From Brugia malayi (Eukaryota > Nematoda > Chromadorea > Rhabditida > Onchocercidae): DNA of 64,000 nucleotides. The stretch spans positions 11,530,501-11,594,500 of the forward strand of contig NW_025062476.1 in the NCBI RefSeq assembly GCF_000002995.4, given 5' to 3'. The notes below the pieces were generated by a model, which worked only from the letters and a program-made list of their open reading frames with translations, was not told the origin of the DNA and searched no databases. Position 1 is the first letter of the stretch. Every line of letters starts with the position of its first letter. The position numbers and the translations under genes are program-made. This document shows positions 39,153 to 52,374 of this stretch, one piece after another.

Positions 39153-42100
39153 TGTATGAATGTGTTTATTCATGTGTATTTAGAAGTAAACAAATTAACA
39201 TTCCATTTTTCCGGTTTTCTCTCGGTAAAAGTAATATTTCCAAAGCTAAATGATTTCTTTCAGCCTGAATTGGCTTAAGATAGGAAATGAGTTAAAAAAT
39301 TATTTACAATGTAAATTCTCTGAATGCATAGATTGAATTGAATTTACTCTATCATTTCTTATCTTTCATTATTGTCATTTTATTTGTGTATATTTGCATA
39401 TAATTATATTTTATCTAACTTTTTATTTTCTAATATTCACTAGTAAAATATGTTTTAAATTAATTTAAGATTATAAAATTATTTAAATTTTGTTTCATCT
39501 TATTTCATTCTATAATTAATATTATTTCCAATTATAATAATTCATTTATACTAAAAACAATCATCGATAATTATATCTATTTCATTGAATTTTATCATTG
39601 ATTTCATTTATAATTATAATTAAAATAATCGATAATAATATTTTACATTATTTTGTCATTGATTAAAATAATCATTGATGATATTATTATTATTATTATT
39701 ATAATCATAATCATTATGACTTTAGTAAAAAAAATGAAAAAGCGATTTGATCATAAATTTAAACTATCATTTTTTTTTTTATTTCAAGCAATTTTTATTA
39801 CTCTTTGAAATATTATCACTTTTTTTTTTTCATATTTATCGAGCTGACTTAAATGATTTGAGGAAATTGATGAAGGAGGAAAATTTTTTAGAATAAAAAA
39901 TATAAGAAAAAGAGATTTTTCAAAATTTTACTTCATTTTAAAAAATTATAATAATATATACACTTCTCTCTAACTTAACTTATCATAATATTATCAGCTG
40001 TTAATTCGTCAGTGATTAATTTTGTCATTTGTTTTATCACTTATTAAGTTGCTAATGATTAATTTATTAATTGAATGACCAAAATAAATAATATTTTACT
40101 AGAATGAATAACAAATTTTTATACAACACACACAATAAAAAAAAATTTTTTTTTAATTATAAAGTAGTAAATTATTAAACTATCAAAATAGTAAAATGGT
40201 AAATTATTGCAGGTGGAAATCAAAGTATAAATTTTTAAGTTAAAAATCTTCAATAAAATCCAAAGTAAAGTTTGAAAATTAATACAAAAACTCAATTTAT
40301 TTATTTTTTTTTTTTTTTTTTGAAATTTTGCAATAATTTAACGCTTTAGCAATTTCTGAAGTGTAATTTCATTGTTTTCTCAATAACATACTAATAACGT
40401 TGTTAAAAAAATAATTAAATAAATAAACAAATAATTAATCATTCAAATAGAGTCAAAATTTTTTTTTTACTAAAATCCAAATTTTCATCTATCATCTTGC
40501 CAATAAATTTTGATTAAACAATTAAAATTATTTGTAAAATTTAATAATAAATAATTTGCAATAAAACGTTCTTGTCACACTGTAAACAATAAATTATTTT
40601 ACTAATTAAAATTTGTTTGTTTATTCTATTTATTTATTTATTTATTTTTTTTTGAGCTAATATATTCAATTGTACAATGATTATTTCACTTCAATATTTG
40701 CTTCTTTTATTTCAATTTCTTTTTCAAATAAATGAAAATATTTTGACCTTAATACGTAAACGTGAAACGTAATTTTTTTTTTTTTTTTTACGCTTACGTA
40801 CATTTTTAAGTACATTTTTAAATTTGCATAACGATTTCAATTACTAAAAATACTATCACAAGCATATTGGCCAAGTAAAATTCATATATTTAAAAAGACA
40901 GTAAACTAATTGGGCTCTTTTTTTTTTTTTCTGGATGGAATTATTATTAAATAATGAACAGTAAAATAATCAATGATAATTTTTATGATCGAGAAAAAAA
41001 GAAAAATAACACTTCAAGCTAATAAAGAGCCTAGTAAACTTATCTATCTTATGCTTATCAGATAAATTAATCAGATAAAGGAAAAAAAAGTTTGAAATAA
41101 AATTATACGATAATTAAGTAATTACGATAATTGTTTTGATTTCTAATTAGGGAAATCATTGCAAATAAATTGCGTAGTAATTTGAAATAAAAAAAAAGAA
41201 ATTTGATATAATTTATTCTAAAAATTTCATTGAACATTTTGCATACAACCTGAAATAAAAGTAAGAAAATTTTAATTATAGCAAAAAAGAAAAAAAAAAA
41301 TGAATTCACTCGAATTTTGTTATTTCAGGCTTAATTATCATTAATAAAATTAAAAAACCTTCATTTTTTTCAAAAAAAAAAAACCTAATTAGAATTTTAA
41401 ATAATAACCGAAAATTGTAAGTGAACAATTTGCTAAATGACATATATAAATACTTCAAATAATTTCAAATGAAATATAAAATCATAATTTTATTTTGCGC
41501 AATTGAATTTATCATATATTATTTAAAAAAGAATTGTTTATGTTTGAAAAAGAAAAATTATGGTAATGAAATGTTAAGTATTAATTAAATTTCTTATTAC
41601 TAATTATTATTTGATTAGATAATTATTATTATTCTTTTTCGTTTTTTTTTTTTTTTTTTTTTTTGTTATTTCAAATTAATCAGAATAAAAAAATTAATTT
41701 ATATTTTTAATCCATTTTACCATTTCATTATAATGGAATTATAATGAAAAATTTTGATTAATTTAAATTTCAACAGCATATGAAATTTTCAAAAATTTTT
41801 CATTTCATATAAACAAGTGAAATTCATATATTGGTTTATATATATATATTTTAAGATTTAATTTAATTTGTTTGTGTTTTAATTTGATCTGTTTATATTG
41901 CTGTCATTTGAATTTAATCCCTTTTGCTTAACAAAAATGTTTTAAAATGTCATTTGAGTTTTACTTTTTTTGTTACATTTACATAAACCATTCGTTTTCC
42001 TTTTTTTTTTGTTTTTTTTTTTGTTTTTTTGTTTTTTTTTTTTTAAATACTTTTATCAAACAAATAAAAAATAAAAAGTAAATGTAGTGTTAAAATTTAA

Positions 42101-42192
42101 TTAATGATAATTGATTGAAAATTAGCAAATGTATTGTTTAAATTTAATTAGCTATCGATTCAAATATTGTAACATCTTTTTTTTTCTTCCTT

Positions 42193-42232
42193 TCTCTCTC
42201 TCTCTCTCTCTCGAGAGAGAGAGAGAGAGAGA
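42193..42232. repeat. Perfect 40-bp palindrome (TC)10(GA)10
   Basis: A run of TC dinucleotides switches at CTC|GAG into GA dinucleotides with no spacer, giving a perfect palindrome with 20-bp arms that can extrude as a hairpin. Confidence 0.95.
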
Positions 42233-44081
42233 GAGATCAAATTCAAATTTAAAAGCAGAAAAAGAAAGAGACAGAAAGAGAAATATAACTTTTCCATATT
42301 TAATTCAAACTTTGCCATTTGATCGTTTTTCAAAATGGTAACTGTTATTTCAACTTCATTTATTAGTGCTATTAGACAGATAAATTAAGAAACATTTAAT
42401 AGTATTTTTTTTTTTTTTGATAATATTTGATAAACTTATCTAAGATTTATCAGTTCTATCAATAACAATCACTATTATATTAAAAGTTTGCAAAGTTAAA
42501 ATTAAAATTTGCAATTAAAATTAAGTAAATTTTGATGAAATCATTAAAATGTAAATTTTTGTTGTTTATTTGTATTCAATAATTGATTTAAGCTATGCAA
42601 GAAATATTTTTTTTGCTAATATTTTCAAAAAATGATAATAAAAATTTTATTTTATTATTTCATTTTTCAAGTAAATTATTGAATTTCAACAAAATGACTG
42701 CAATTTATTGAAGTGCTTAAAGTTATGACTGTAAATCATTAGAACAGTATGAAATTTTCTGAAATAATATTTCAGTAAAAATCTTTTTCCTTTCATTTTA
42801 AAACAATAGAAAAACTTTTTCCATTAATTTTTTATCCAAATTTGTGATCAATTAATTTAAATTGATCATTGGTCAGTCAATAAAAATTTTATTGACTAGC
42901 ATCTGATAACATTTAGAATGCTAATATCAAATTTCAAATGTAATAATTTTCTTATGCAAAAGTTAAAAGTATAAAATTTTGTAATAAAATTTTGAACAAA
43001 TAAAATGCATTTGTTTTGTTTAACCGTTCTAATTTGCATCAAATTTCTTATTTTTTGTTATTATCAAACAAATTTTTGCAATCAAATATTTAACCCTCAT
43101 TTAACCTTAAATTAATTTCTTTCAATAATTTGATATCAATTTAACTTTATCTTTGCATCTGTTTCTTTTGACAACAAATTGTAATTATTTCTAAAATTAA
43201 TTGGCTAATTATACTTTTACTTCTGAAATTTATCAAATCATTTAACAGTATTTTATTATCATTTCAATCGTTTTTTTTTTTTTTTTATTCTAATCACTTC
43301 AAAAATGCCAATAATTCTAACTCTTAATTATTGCTTATTTATTAAAATATTTGTACTATTAAATATGGCACATTCACATATTTTTTTTTTCTTTTTGTTG
43401 CTTACTTTGGAAGCTAAAATTACCACCCTGAATTTTCATAAATTACGCTGAAAATAAGCCAAAATTTTATAATTTTCAACATTTTTCAATAATAAACAAA
43501 AAATTGGTTAAAAATAAAAATTTTGTTTTTTTAGTAATAAAAACTTTTAGTCATAAAAACTTTCAGTAATAAAAATTTCACCATGCACTCATTCTAGTTC
43601 ATAAGTGCCAATATTTTAATGCTTTATTAAATAGATTTCAAAAACAAAAAAAAAAAAAAAAAACAAACAAATAAATAAGCAAATAAAATCGTTTAAAAAT
43701 TTATGGACAGAAAGGAAAAGGAAAAAATAAGGAAAGAAAAAAAAATCGCTTACTTTTTAAATTAAATGTCAATTAAATTGTTGAAATAAAATAAAATTAA
43801 TTATTGCTTAATTAATTTGTCGAAGCTATTCAAATGTTACACAATTTTAAAAGTATTTTTGATAAATTAATAAACTAGTTAGCAACTTAAATAGCATTAA
43901 TTTTATTTATAAAAATTTTATTTATGCATTTTATAGATAAGTAATAGATATGTAAATCTATTTGATTCATCATTTTGTATTAAAAAAATATTAAATTATT
44001 AGTTTTTATTTTGTTTTTTTTTTGGCTTATTTTGAGTTTTTTTTCAAATTTGAATTTTTTCAAAAATCTAGCATTTTTTAT

Positions 44082-44224
44082 TGATTTAAGCTTATTTAAT
44101 CAAATATAACTGCATGCATCAATCGGTATTATATGTAATCATTTGCTTAAGTATGCTAAGCTTATTAGCCTAGTAATGATGACGTCTAATAAGCCTAGTT
44201 ATTTGATTAAATAAGCTTAAATCA
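44082..44224. repeat. Foldback element: 25-bp perfect inverted repeats with nested hairpin
   Basis: The left arm 44082-44106 and right arm 44200-44224 are exact reverse complements (each containing AAGCTTATTTAATCAAATA or its complement). Inside, GCTTATTAG (about 44159) and CTAATAAGC (about 44186) form a second inverted pair. Total span is 143 bp. No coding. MITE-like, or a hairpin RNA template. Confidence 0.85.
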
Positions 44225-45264
44225 CTTTAAATGATACGATTATGCTGACATCATTGCAAATGATATTTTTCATTTGTCACCAAATATATTTGATATCACT
44301 TTCAAACATCAGTGACTATTTTTATTAAAGAAACGAAAGAAAAATTTAAAAGAAATCATTAAGAAATTTCTATTTCAATTTAATAAATGAAAAAAACGCA
44401 CGAACTTATTGAAAATGAAAACTATTTAATTAATCAAAATTACAATTTTTTATAAAATATAATTATATAATATGATAATATAATGCTATCATTGTTGTCA
44501 TTTGAAGAAAGAATAAGAATATTTGAATGAAATATCAATTATTAATTGTAAAAAAAAAAATAAATAAGTTTTAAAGTCTTTTTTTGTGTTTCCTTTTTTG
44601 TTTTTTTTTTTTTTTTTTTATATTTAAGTTTTTGTTAACTATTTTTGATAAGAAATTCAATTTCTATTTTTTTCTTCTTTCTTTGACAACGAGTAAAAGC
44701 GTTTGTTGTTAATATATTAGTTAGTGATAATAATTAAAATTAAATCAAATGTTTTCAATAGAGAGTTAAAAAACATTTTGATAAAATGTTTTTTTTTTTT
44801 TTTTTTTTGTTCTTTAAAATATTAAAATACTTCGTGTTTTTTTTTTAAAAAAAATTTCTATAAGATATAAATTATTGAATATTTGTTAAAATTTGTAAAA
44901 AAAAAAAAGAGAACTTTTGCAAATAAAACCAAACGATGGGCTTATTTGGTACCATGAATTTGATTTTTTATGGATTAAAAAATAATGCTAATAATGCTAA
45001 CAACTAAGCTTAATGTCATAAATTCACTATTATCAACATGATGCTTTATGCTGGGCGCTATCTGCATTTCCTGTTCAATGCACATTTATGTTATTTGCGC
45101 CATGAATACAAATACATTGATTTTATTAAATTTCATAGTAAAAAAAAAAAATAAAGTCTTTTGCATGACTGAGCAAATTTTAAGCAATAAGCTTCAAAAA
45201 AAAAAAAAAAATCTTATGGTAAACATTAGCAATTGATAGATATTTTACTGACTGTCATTTACTT

Positions 45265-45770
45265 TCATTTTATAATCATTTTATAATCATGAAATCGTAA
45301 CAATCAAATCATAATCGCAATATCATAGATTGTTCTGTTCTTACAATCATAATATCATAGAATCTTCTCGTAATTGTAATATCATTGAATCATTTTATAA
45401 TTATAATGGAATCTTCTCATAATCGCAGTATCATGGAATTTTTTCATAATCATAGTATCATGTATTATTCTTATAATTCGTCGTATTATATAATCGTAGT
45501 TTTCCATGCTGGTAAAATCTTATCATCAACCATAATCCTAGAATCGTAGAATTGTAGAATCTTCTCACAATTGTAGTATCATAAACTCTATCCATAATCA
45601 TAAGCTAATAGTATCTTCTCATAGTCATAATATCTTCTCTTATTATCCATAATTGCAAAGCTGTAGAATCATGGAATCATATCATAATCGTGATATCATG
45701 AAAGTTTTCCATAATCGTATAATCATAGAATTTTTCTGTAAATTTAGAGTGATGGAATCATAAAATAGCT
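45265..45770. repeat. Degenerate ATCATAAT/ATAGAATC minisatellite
   Basis: About 500 bp of diverged copies of a roughly 30-bp unit built from ATCATAATCG, TATCATAGAATC and TTCTCATAAT. Strongly decayed, non-coding. Confidence 0.75.
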
Positions 45771-46796
45771 CAGTATTATTCTAAGAATACTATTAAACTG
45801 TGAATAGTTATTATATTAAGATATTATTGAATTTTTCTGATTAATCAATCAATCAATCAATCAATCAGTGCTTATCATTCCATTCTTCAAGTATACAACC
45901 ATTTCATTTTTTCATTATAAAATTTTATAAAATTAATTACTCTATGGCAGAAAGAGTAATTATACGATATTACAATAATATTAATTGCTAATTGATTGCT
46001 ATTGTTATCAGTCCATTTAAATATGACATTGTTTATATGAATTATAGCTATTTGTTAAAGCTCAGAACTATGAATTATGAACTTAAATAATTAATTAGAA
46101 ACAGATAATTAGTGATAAATTATGGTAGAATTTATCATTCTAAATTTATCACAAAATAAAAAACTTGCATATATCTATGAAAAAAATATTGTCAAGTAAA
46201 AATTTATCATTTAAGCAATAAGAACATAGTGAAATAAAAATTATAATTTTAAGTAATTTTATAAATTATTTGAAAATTCTCGAACAATAATTTTGCTATA
46301 TTTTAATTAACTAATTAAGAAAGTAATTTAAGCATAAATGTTAAGCATAATAATAATTAAATTATTGTGATAATTAGCATTTAAACAAAACATTCTCCTT
46401 TCATACGAATCTTTGAATTTTTAATTTGTTAATTCATTCATTATATTTTGTTACTTTAATAGTTATAATCATAAATTGAATCTTTAATTAATTCACTAAT
46501 TTGCTTAATCCTTTTTGCATTGCATGAAGAATTGAAACGTATATAATATACTTAACTTAAATTCAATTATATTAAATTAGTAATATTAATTATTTCTTTT
46601 TCCATTTTGTTAACAATTTCTTTGCTACTCGCTGAAACAATTTAATTAAGCTTATTGCAAATGAGTAAAAGTAGAAATAATCATTTTTCTTTTTTTTTTT
46701 TTTTTTTTTGCATATTTCATTAGCACTAAATTTTTGTAAATATGCTTAATGTATTTGTTTAATTCATAAATGAATCATTTATTTGATAAAAATTCT

Positions 46797-46809
46797 CAAA
46801 ATTTTCAGG
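46797..46809 (+). promoter_or_regulatory. Putative trans-splice acceptor of the receptor gene
   Basis: AAAATTTTCAG ends at 46808, one base before the ATG at 46810. Confidence 0.55.
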
Positions 46810-49800
46810 ATGTCATTTTACAAAAAAGTTGAGAATACATCAGACCTAAATGATCAAGTGCCTGTATTGGAATCATATCTGCCTAATTCAATCATTTATA
46901 TTACACTGTATTGCTTAGCTGTACCACCAAATATTCTACTAGCTTATATGGGCCTTAAAAAACGTCTAATTTCGGCACGTGTCAAATATCCAACATTAGG
47001 CATGACAATTGCCAATTTGTATGGTCTTTTTGGATTTTTGATGCTTAATTCAGTCTATTTAATTATGCTCTTTGGTAATATTAAACTCAGTCTATTCCTC
47101 TGTAGCTTTTTACGTACGGTTATTTACAATACCACGTACGTCATCTATTTCCTCTTTCCTGTATTAGCCATCGATCAATGGCTACTAGTATGTCATAACT
47201 GTGATTTAAGTATTAAAACATTAACAGTAATCATTCTCACTTGTTTTATAATTCCAATGTTAATTGCAATCTACGATCTTTGCCTTCAGGATGTGCTCCT
47301 CTATGATTACATATTTGCATATATACGAATGTCACCCTATACAAATGTTGTAAGTTTTTCTTTTTTTTTTTTTTTTATTTTTAAAATAATTAAAATTTAA
47401 ATTTTTGAAAATGTTTCAAGAAAATGGATAAAAAGTGGAAAAGAATTAATTAATTAATTAATTATATTAATTGCTGAACATTGCAAAATTACATTTATAC
47501 ACTTGAAATTACTGTAAGAGAAGAAAGGAAGGAATGAATGAATGAGATAAAATGAATTAATTGTGAATTATTGATGAGAGGAAAAGAAATTTTAAATTCC
47601 AGAAAGGAATAAAGTATATTTCATTTTATATAATTGAATTATTTTTTAAATATTAAGAATAATATGAGCGCTAAAAAAATGTTAGTAAAGTTAAAAAAAA
47701 AAAAAAAAAAAAAAAGAGAAAATGTAGAAAATAAAAAAGTAAAATTTTACTAATTTATTTGCAAAATAAATAATGAAATTTTATAATGAATTTTATAAAT
47801 AAAACTGCTACGAATTAATAAATTCTAAATAATTAAATGTGAAATATTTAAATAACTCATTTGCGATTTTCAATAGATTAGTTGAAATTAGTGTAATTTT
47901 ATAAAATTAACAAATGCAAATAAAAATGAAAACTAAAAAATAAGACAGTACAATATAATAATAATAATAATTATTATTATTATTATTATCACTTATCCAA
48001 TAATCGATCAATTTTTTCATCATTTTAATAGATCCATTAAGGTAGAATAAAATTTCTGCAAATATTTCATCTTATTTCACTTTTTAATTTTTTCTTTTTT
48101 TTTTTGTCTTCATAAAAAAAAATAATTTTAGTGAAAACAGCCTAATAATGACTTGCGAGATAATTTTGCAATTAAAAAATAGCTATAAATTTTTAGCGTT
48201 GTTTTTTTTTTTTTAAAAAAAATACTTTATTTTAAATTAAAATTGTAGTAAAAAAATTTTTATAAAATGTTCATTTAACAAAATTTCATGAAAGATTTAA
48301 CATTTAAATTGAAAAAAAAAATTTATTCTACATTCATAAGAGAAGCATTAAAATGCAAATATCATAACTAACTCATTTTTTTTCTAAAATTTTTAATAAA
48401 CAGTAATTAATGTTAAAGTTAACTCTTTAAAAACAAAAAATCTTTTTTTTTTTCTTTTATCGTTCGAATGTTGTCGAATTGAAAATTAAAATTATACTTA
48501 GAATTAAAATCATAAAGTTATAATATTAGCATTTCATTTCTTAAATTTTTCCTATTTTTAAATGATAGATTGTTAAATAATATTACATTTAATCCATTTA
48601 AATATTTTTTTTTTAATATTAGCACAATTGAAAGACCGTGTCATTATGAATTATTTCCAGTAATTAGCTAATTGATAACTTATTAACAATACTTCATTAA
48701 TTAACTAATTTCAACAAATGTTAATTAGTGCATTACCAATTAAATACTAACTAATGTTAATAAGTAATAAGCTAATTAGTGTTATTTACTATTATAAAAT
48801 GCTAATTTATTTTTTTCATTTACTATTCTTATCAAAAATTCACACAAAAGCTTTAAAATATACGCATTTGATAATAATAAATTTTCATTCCTAATATCTC
48901 AACACGTTTTTTTTTTTTTTTTTTTGTTCAAAATATATTAATTAACTAATTTGTAAGCTCAAAAAAGTACATTAAATTAAAACAAACTATGACAAAATTA
49001 ATATTTTATATCATTTATTTTCAAAATGTATTGCTAAATTAATTGTTTAATTAATAATTATAATATTTTTCAGTTTGTTTTCTTCGTCTTATCGCCATCA
49101 TTTTTCATTTTCTCATTCATTTGCAATCTATTAGTGCTTTCATCCATTGTTCGACGACAGTCCAAAGCAGCTAGGAAGCAAAGTGGGCGAAGTTTAAATC
49201 CGAGACATTTGCAACAACAAAAAGCGATTGTTTACACATATATTTTACAAGCATTTATGCCACTTGTCTTAGCTACACCATATTATATTGCAAGTTTGTC
49301 TTTTGTTTTTTTTTTTTTTTAATTTTTTAATAAGATTAAAAAATTTTTATCATTAAAATATTTTAAAATGATAAGAAAAAAAAGTTAATAAACTGTAAGA
49401 AACAATTTTTAAGAATGCTATATAATATATATTATTAATTAATATTCATTTATTTAATGAATGATTGATTAGAATTTATTAATATTTGATATTCACTAGA
49501 AAAAAAAAAAATGAAGAAATTATCACTTCTTAATGATTAAAATTATTCTGGAAATTTGAATTCATAATTGAAATTGATTAATTTATATAATACAGCTTTA
49601 ATTAAATAATTAACATTTTAAATTAAATATTATTACATATTTGTGTCAAATATTTTTGCACATAACAATTTTATTTTTATGTTGACACTAATTTGAATTA
49701 ATGAAAGATTTGTTGTTTTTGTTAAATTATTATGAACTAATTGTGAATATTTGCGAATTGCCAAATTAATATAATTGATAATTAATTAGTAGAAATAATT

Positions 49801-50074
49801 ATTTAACAAATAATATTATAACTTTGAAATTTTAAATAACATTTCAGATGTTTTTTTGATGTGTTCAATTGATATTAATATGATATGGTTTACCGTTGGT
49901 GAAGCAATTATTGGCATTCATCCACTTTCAAATGCTTTAATTAATTTAATTTTACTGCGACCATATCGACGAGCATTGAGAAAAATGTGGATGAAAAATG
50001 AATCAAAAAATGTTCAGTATGATTCGATAACAATTGCTAATACACATTTTATGGATGGTGATTGCTTCTTGTAA
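46810..50074 (+). CDS. Nematode seven-transmembrane chemoreceptor-like GPCR (Str superfamily type)
   Basis: Three exons: 46810-47349, 49074-49293, 49848-50074 (TAA), 328 residues. Hydrophobic helices are at about 27-49, 63-87, 98-125, 135-155, 181-205, 230-252 and 265-290, giving an even 7TM pattern with a short N-terminal tail carrying an N-glycosylation-type NTS. Before TM6 the sequence LQQQKAIVYTYILQAFMPLV resembles the LQxQLxxALxxQxxxP motif of nematode Str/Srh/Sri receptors, and TM7 ends HPLSNALINLILLRPYRRAL, like the family's ...PYR motif. The family and subfamily assignment is by motif memory, so Srh- or Sri-like is possible. The ligand is unknown. Introns are long (1.7 kb and 0.55 kb). 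It sits alone at the edge of the AT-rich region, with no receptor neighbours. Confidence 0.82.
47955..47986. repeat. (AAT)n(ATT)n palindromic microsatellite in receptor intron 1
   Basis: An AAT run switches directly to ATT units, forming a perfect 32-bp palindrome with 16-bp arms. Confidence 0.85.
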
Positions 50075-50095
50075 TTAAGAATAATATTATTACTA

Positions 50096-50099
50096 TCAC

Positions 50100-50138
<39 letters not shown>

Positions 50139-50148
50139 TACTATTAGT
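50096..50148. repeat. (TTA)n microsatellite in the receptor 3' region
   Basis: About 14 TTA/CTA units starting 22 bp after the stop codon, probably in the 3' UTR. Confidence 0.9.
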
Positions 50149-50204
50149 TTTGAATAATACTTTTGATCTAATAAATAAATTAGCGATAAAATAAGTGATA
50201 ATTG

Positions 50205-50236
<32 letters not shown>

Positions 50237-52316
50237 TTTTTGGTTCATTGAAATTTATCTCATATTTCATTTATAAATCTTTCATTCATTAACTCCGTTT
50301 TACATAATTAAATATTTATTTATTAACAAATTTAATAACGATTGAAAATTTTTAATGATTGAAATAAATTCGAAAATTAAGCAAAATTTTCCTTCTTTTT
50401 TTATAAAAATGTAAACATAAATGCTAGGCTCTAATTCAATTGTTTTAGCCTTAAAACTTTATGAAATGATGTCATTGTGATGCTATAAGATTTTAGGAAA
50501 TTATCGCATTAACTTAATGCAAATTCCATCATCAGTTAATGTTTATTCAATACTATTGCTTCATTAATTCGCTTACTCGTTCAATTCACTACATTAATTA
50601 CGGGGATATGCTATTTTCTTTTTTTTTTTTTGTCATCTGTCTCATTGTTTCTACTACCATCTAATTGTATTTTATTCAATCATTTTTGTAATCTTATTTT
50701 AAAATATCTAATTACTTATTACATTTAGGAAAAGCCAGAAAATTTTAAATCAGAAATCATTTTAATAAATAAGCAAAGCTAAATCGAAACTTCTAAAAAA
50801 AATTTTCTCTCAGTAAAAATTCCTCAGAAATTAAATTTAAGTTGGAATTGTTTATTGAGATTCAACAATAGATTATAGCAAATATTTTTATAAATAATAA
50901 TAACTTATCCTATAATTACGAGATCAATTGAGACTGGCTTAAAATTCTTGTTACAGGTATGTGCATAAAACTAATGATAATCATATTTCATTACAAAAAA
51001 AAAAAAACAAAACACTTGTATATTCGAGTTTACTCAAACGTATAACCGTAACGTTGTTAATTAGCTTACGCACACGTAGAAATATTGCTGAATGCGTGAC
51101 ATTTGAAATATGTAAATAATGCAAATAAGATAACAACACAAATAAATGCATAGGATAAGTGAAGAAAGTATTTAGATTAGAATACAGTAAATAGTAATTT
51201 AAGGACAAATGATTTTCTTTTTCATTATTACTTAATCTTATCCACTGAAAAACTAATGAACTTGTTGAAGTTAACAGTTTGAATATTCCGGTGGTCTTAT
51301 TTCATTAAAGAATTCAATTATGTAAAATCACAGATAATTCCACAGAATATACTGGGTCGCAAATCTAAGAGCAAGATTTACAGGATGATATTAAAAGGAG
51401 AAATTAAAAAAAAAAAACTGAAAAGAGAAGAAGAGAAAAATACAATAGCACAATAAGAGGTCATGAGATGTATACAAAGAAATTTCAAACTTTGTGAATA
51501 CAATATATCTAATCAAATAAGATCACTGATTTCTTGTCAGAGCCAATCAACCGAATGATGAATGTTTTAGCATTTGAAATTTTATAGAGAATAACAATTC
51601 CAAACAAAATTCAACAATTTGTAACTTTCACAAAAACAAAACTACAGATTGATTTTTTTTTTTCATTTTAAAAAGATATTACTATTTATTTCTTAGTAAC
51701 AGCAATTAATAAGTAATATTACTAAAAATTGATGGAAGAAAAAAAATTGGGATATAAAATATAAGAAAAAGATTAGAGAATTACATCAACTGGACTGAAA
51801 AGCTGATAATGCATAAATTTCTAATTTATGTTAAAATAATGTAAATTTGAAAAAAAATTCAAAAATATAATGTAGTAATTAAAAAAATTTCGAAAAATAT
51901 ATAACACTTCCAATGCAAGCCTTATTTATCATTGCTTGTAATAACAACACATAAAAAAGAAAAAAAAGAAATTCTTACTTTCTAAGAATTATATCATAAT
52001 TTATGAAAATATGAAATGAGGCTTATATCATAAACAATGCCATTAATCTTCAAATGATTGTCACATCGCGAAATCTATCAATTATTTTATTGGAAATATA
52101 CAAAATAAAAAATTACAAAATTGAAAAAAAAAATTAAAATAGAAATTTTTTAAAGGTAACAATTTCAAATATAAAAACAAATCTAATATGACATGAAAGC
52201 ATTCTATTTCATTACTTCTGTCAAAGAAATATGAAAAAAAAAAAAAAAGAAAACAAAAAAAAAAACATTAGAAAATCAATAGAATTTCTCACTTACATTT
52301 GACATTAATTCTGAAT

Positions 52317-52335
52317 TCTGCAATATTAGCAAAGT
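52317..52335. repeat. Duplicate of the Ashwin exon-2 acceptor
   Basis: Repeats the sequence at 52531-52549 (CTGCAATATTAGCAAAGT, the acceptor of exon 2 on the minus strand). After it, on the minus strand, comes AATTCAGAATTAATG, which resembles the start of exon 2, then a donor-like AAT|GTAAGTGAG about 21 nt on. Confidence 0.75.
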
Positions 52336-52374
52336 GTATAATCAAAATATACTTTTTACCAAATTATTTCTAAT

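Larger units (their letters stand above)
20740..46809. other. 26-kb gene-poor, extremely AT-rich region
   Basis: Apart from the repeats listed separately I find no supportable gene. The sequence is dominated by A/T homopolymers, TAAT-type words and microsatellites; almost all open frames here are poly-Lys/Phe artefacts of A/T runs. Slightly GC-richer islands that could be exons or regulatory elements are at about 24480-24640, 28840-29060, 29230-29310, 37317-37531 and 45040-45110. Upstream exons of the WW-type gene (minus strand) or 5' regulatory sequence of the receptor (plus strand) could lie here. Confidence 0.6.
50075..52374. other. Convergent intergenic region between receptor and Ashwin-like gene
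   Basis: Contains a (TTA)n microsatellite just after the receptor stop (about 50096-50148), a long T run (50214-50240) and otherwise AT-rich sequence. The less AT-rich stretch at 51240-51560 shows no convincing exon on either strand. Confidence 0.55.
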
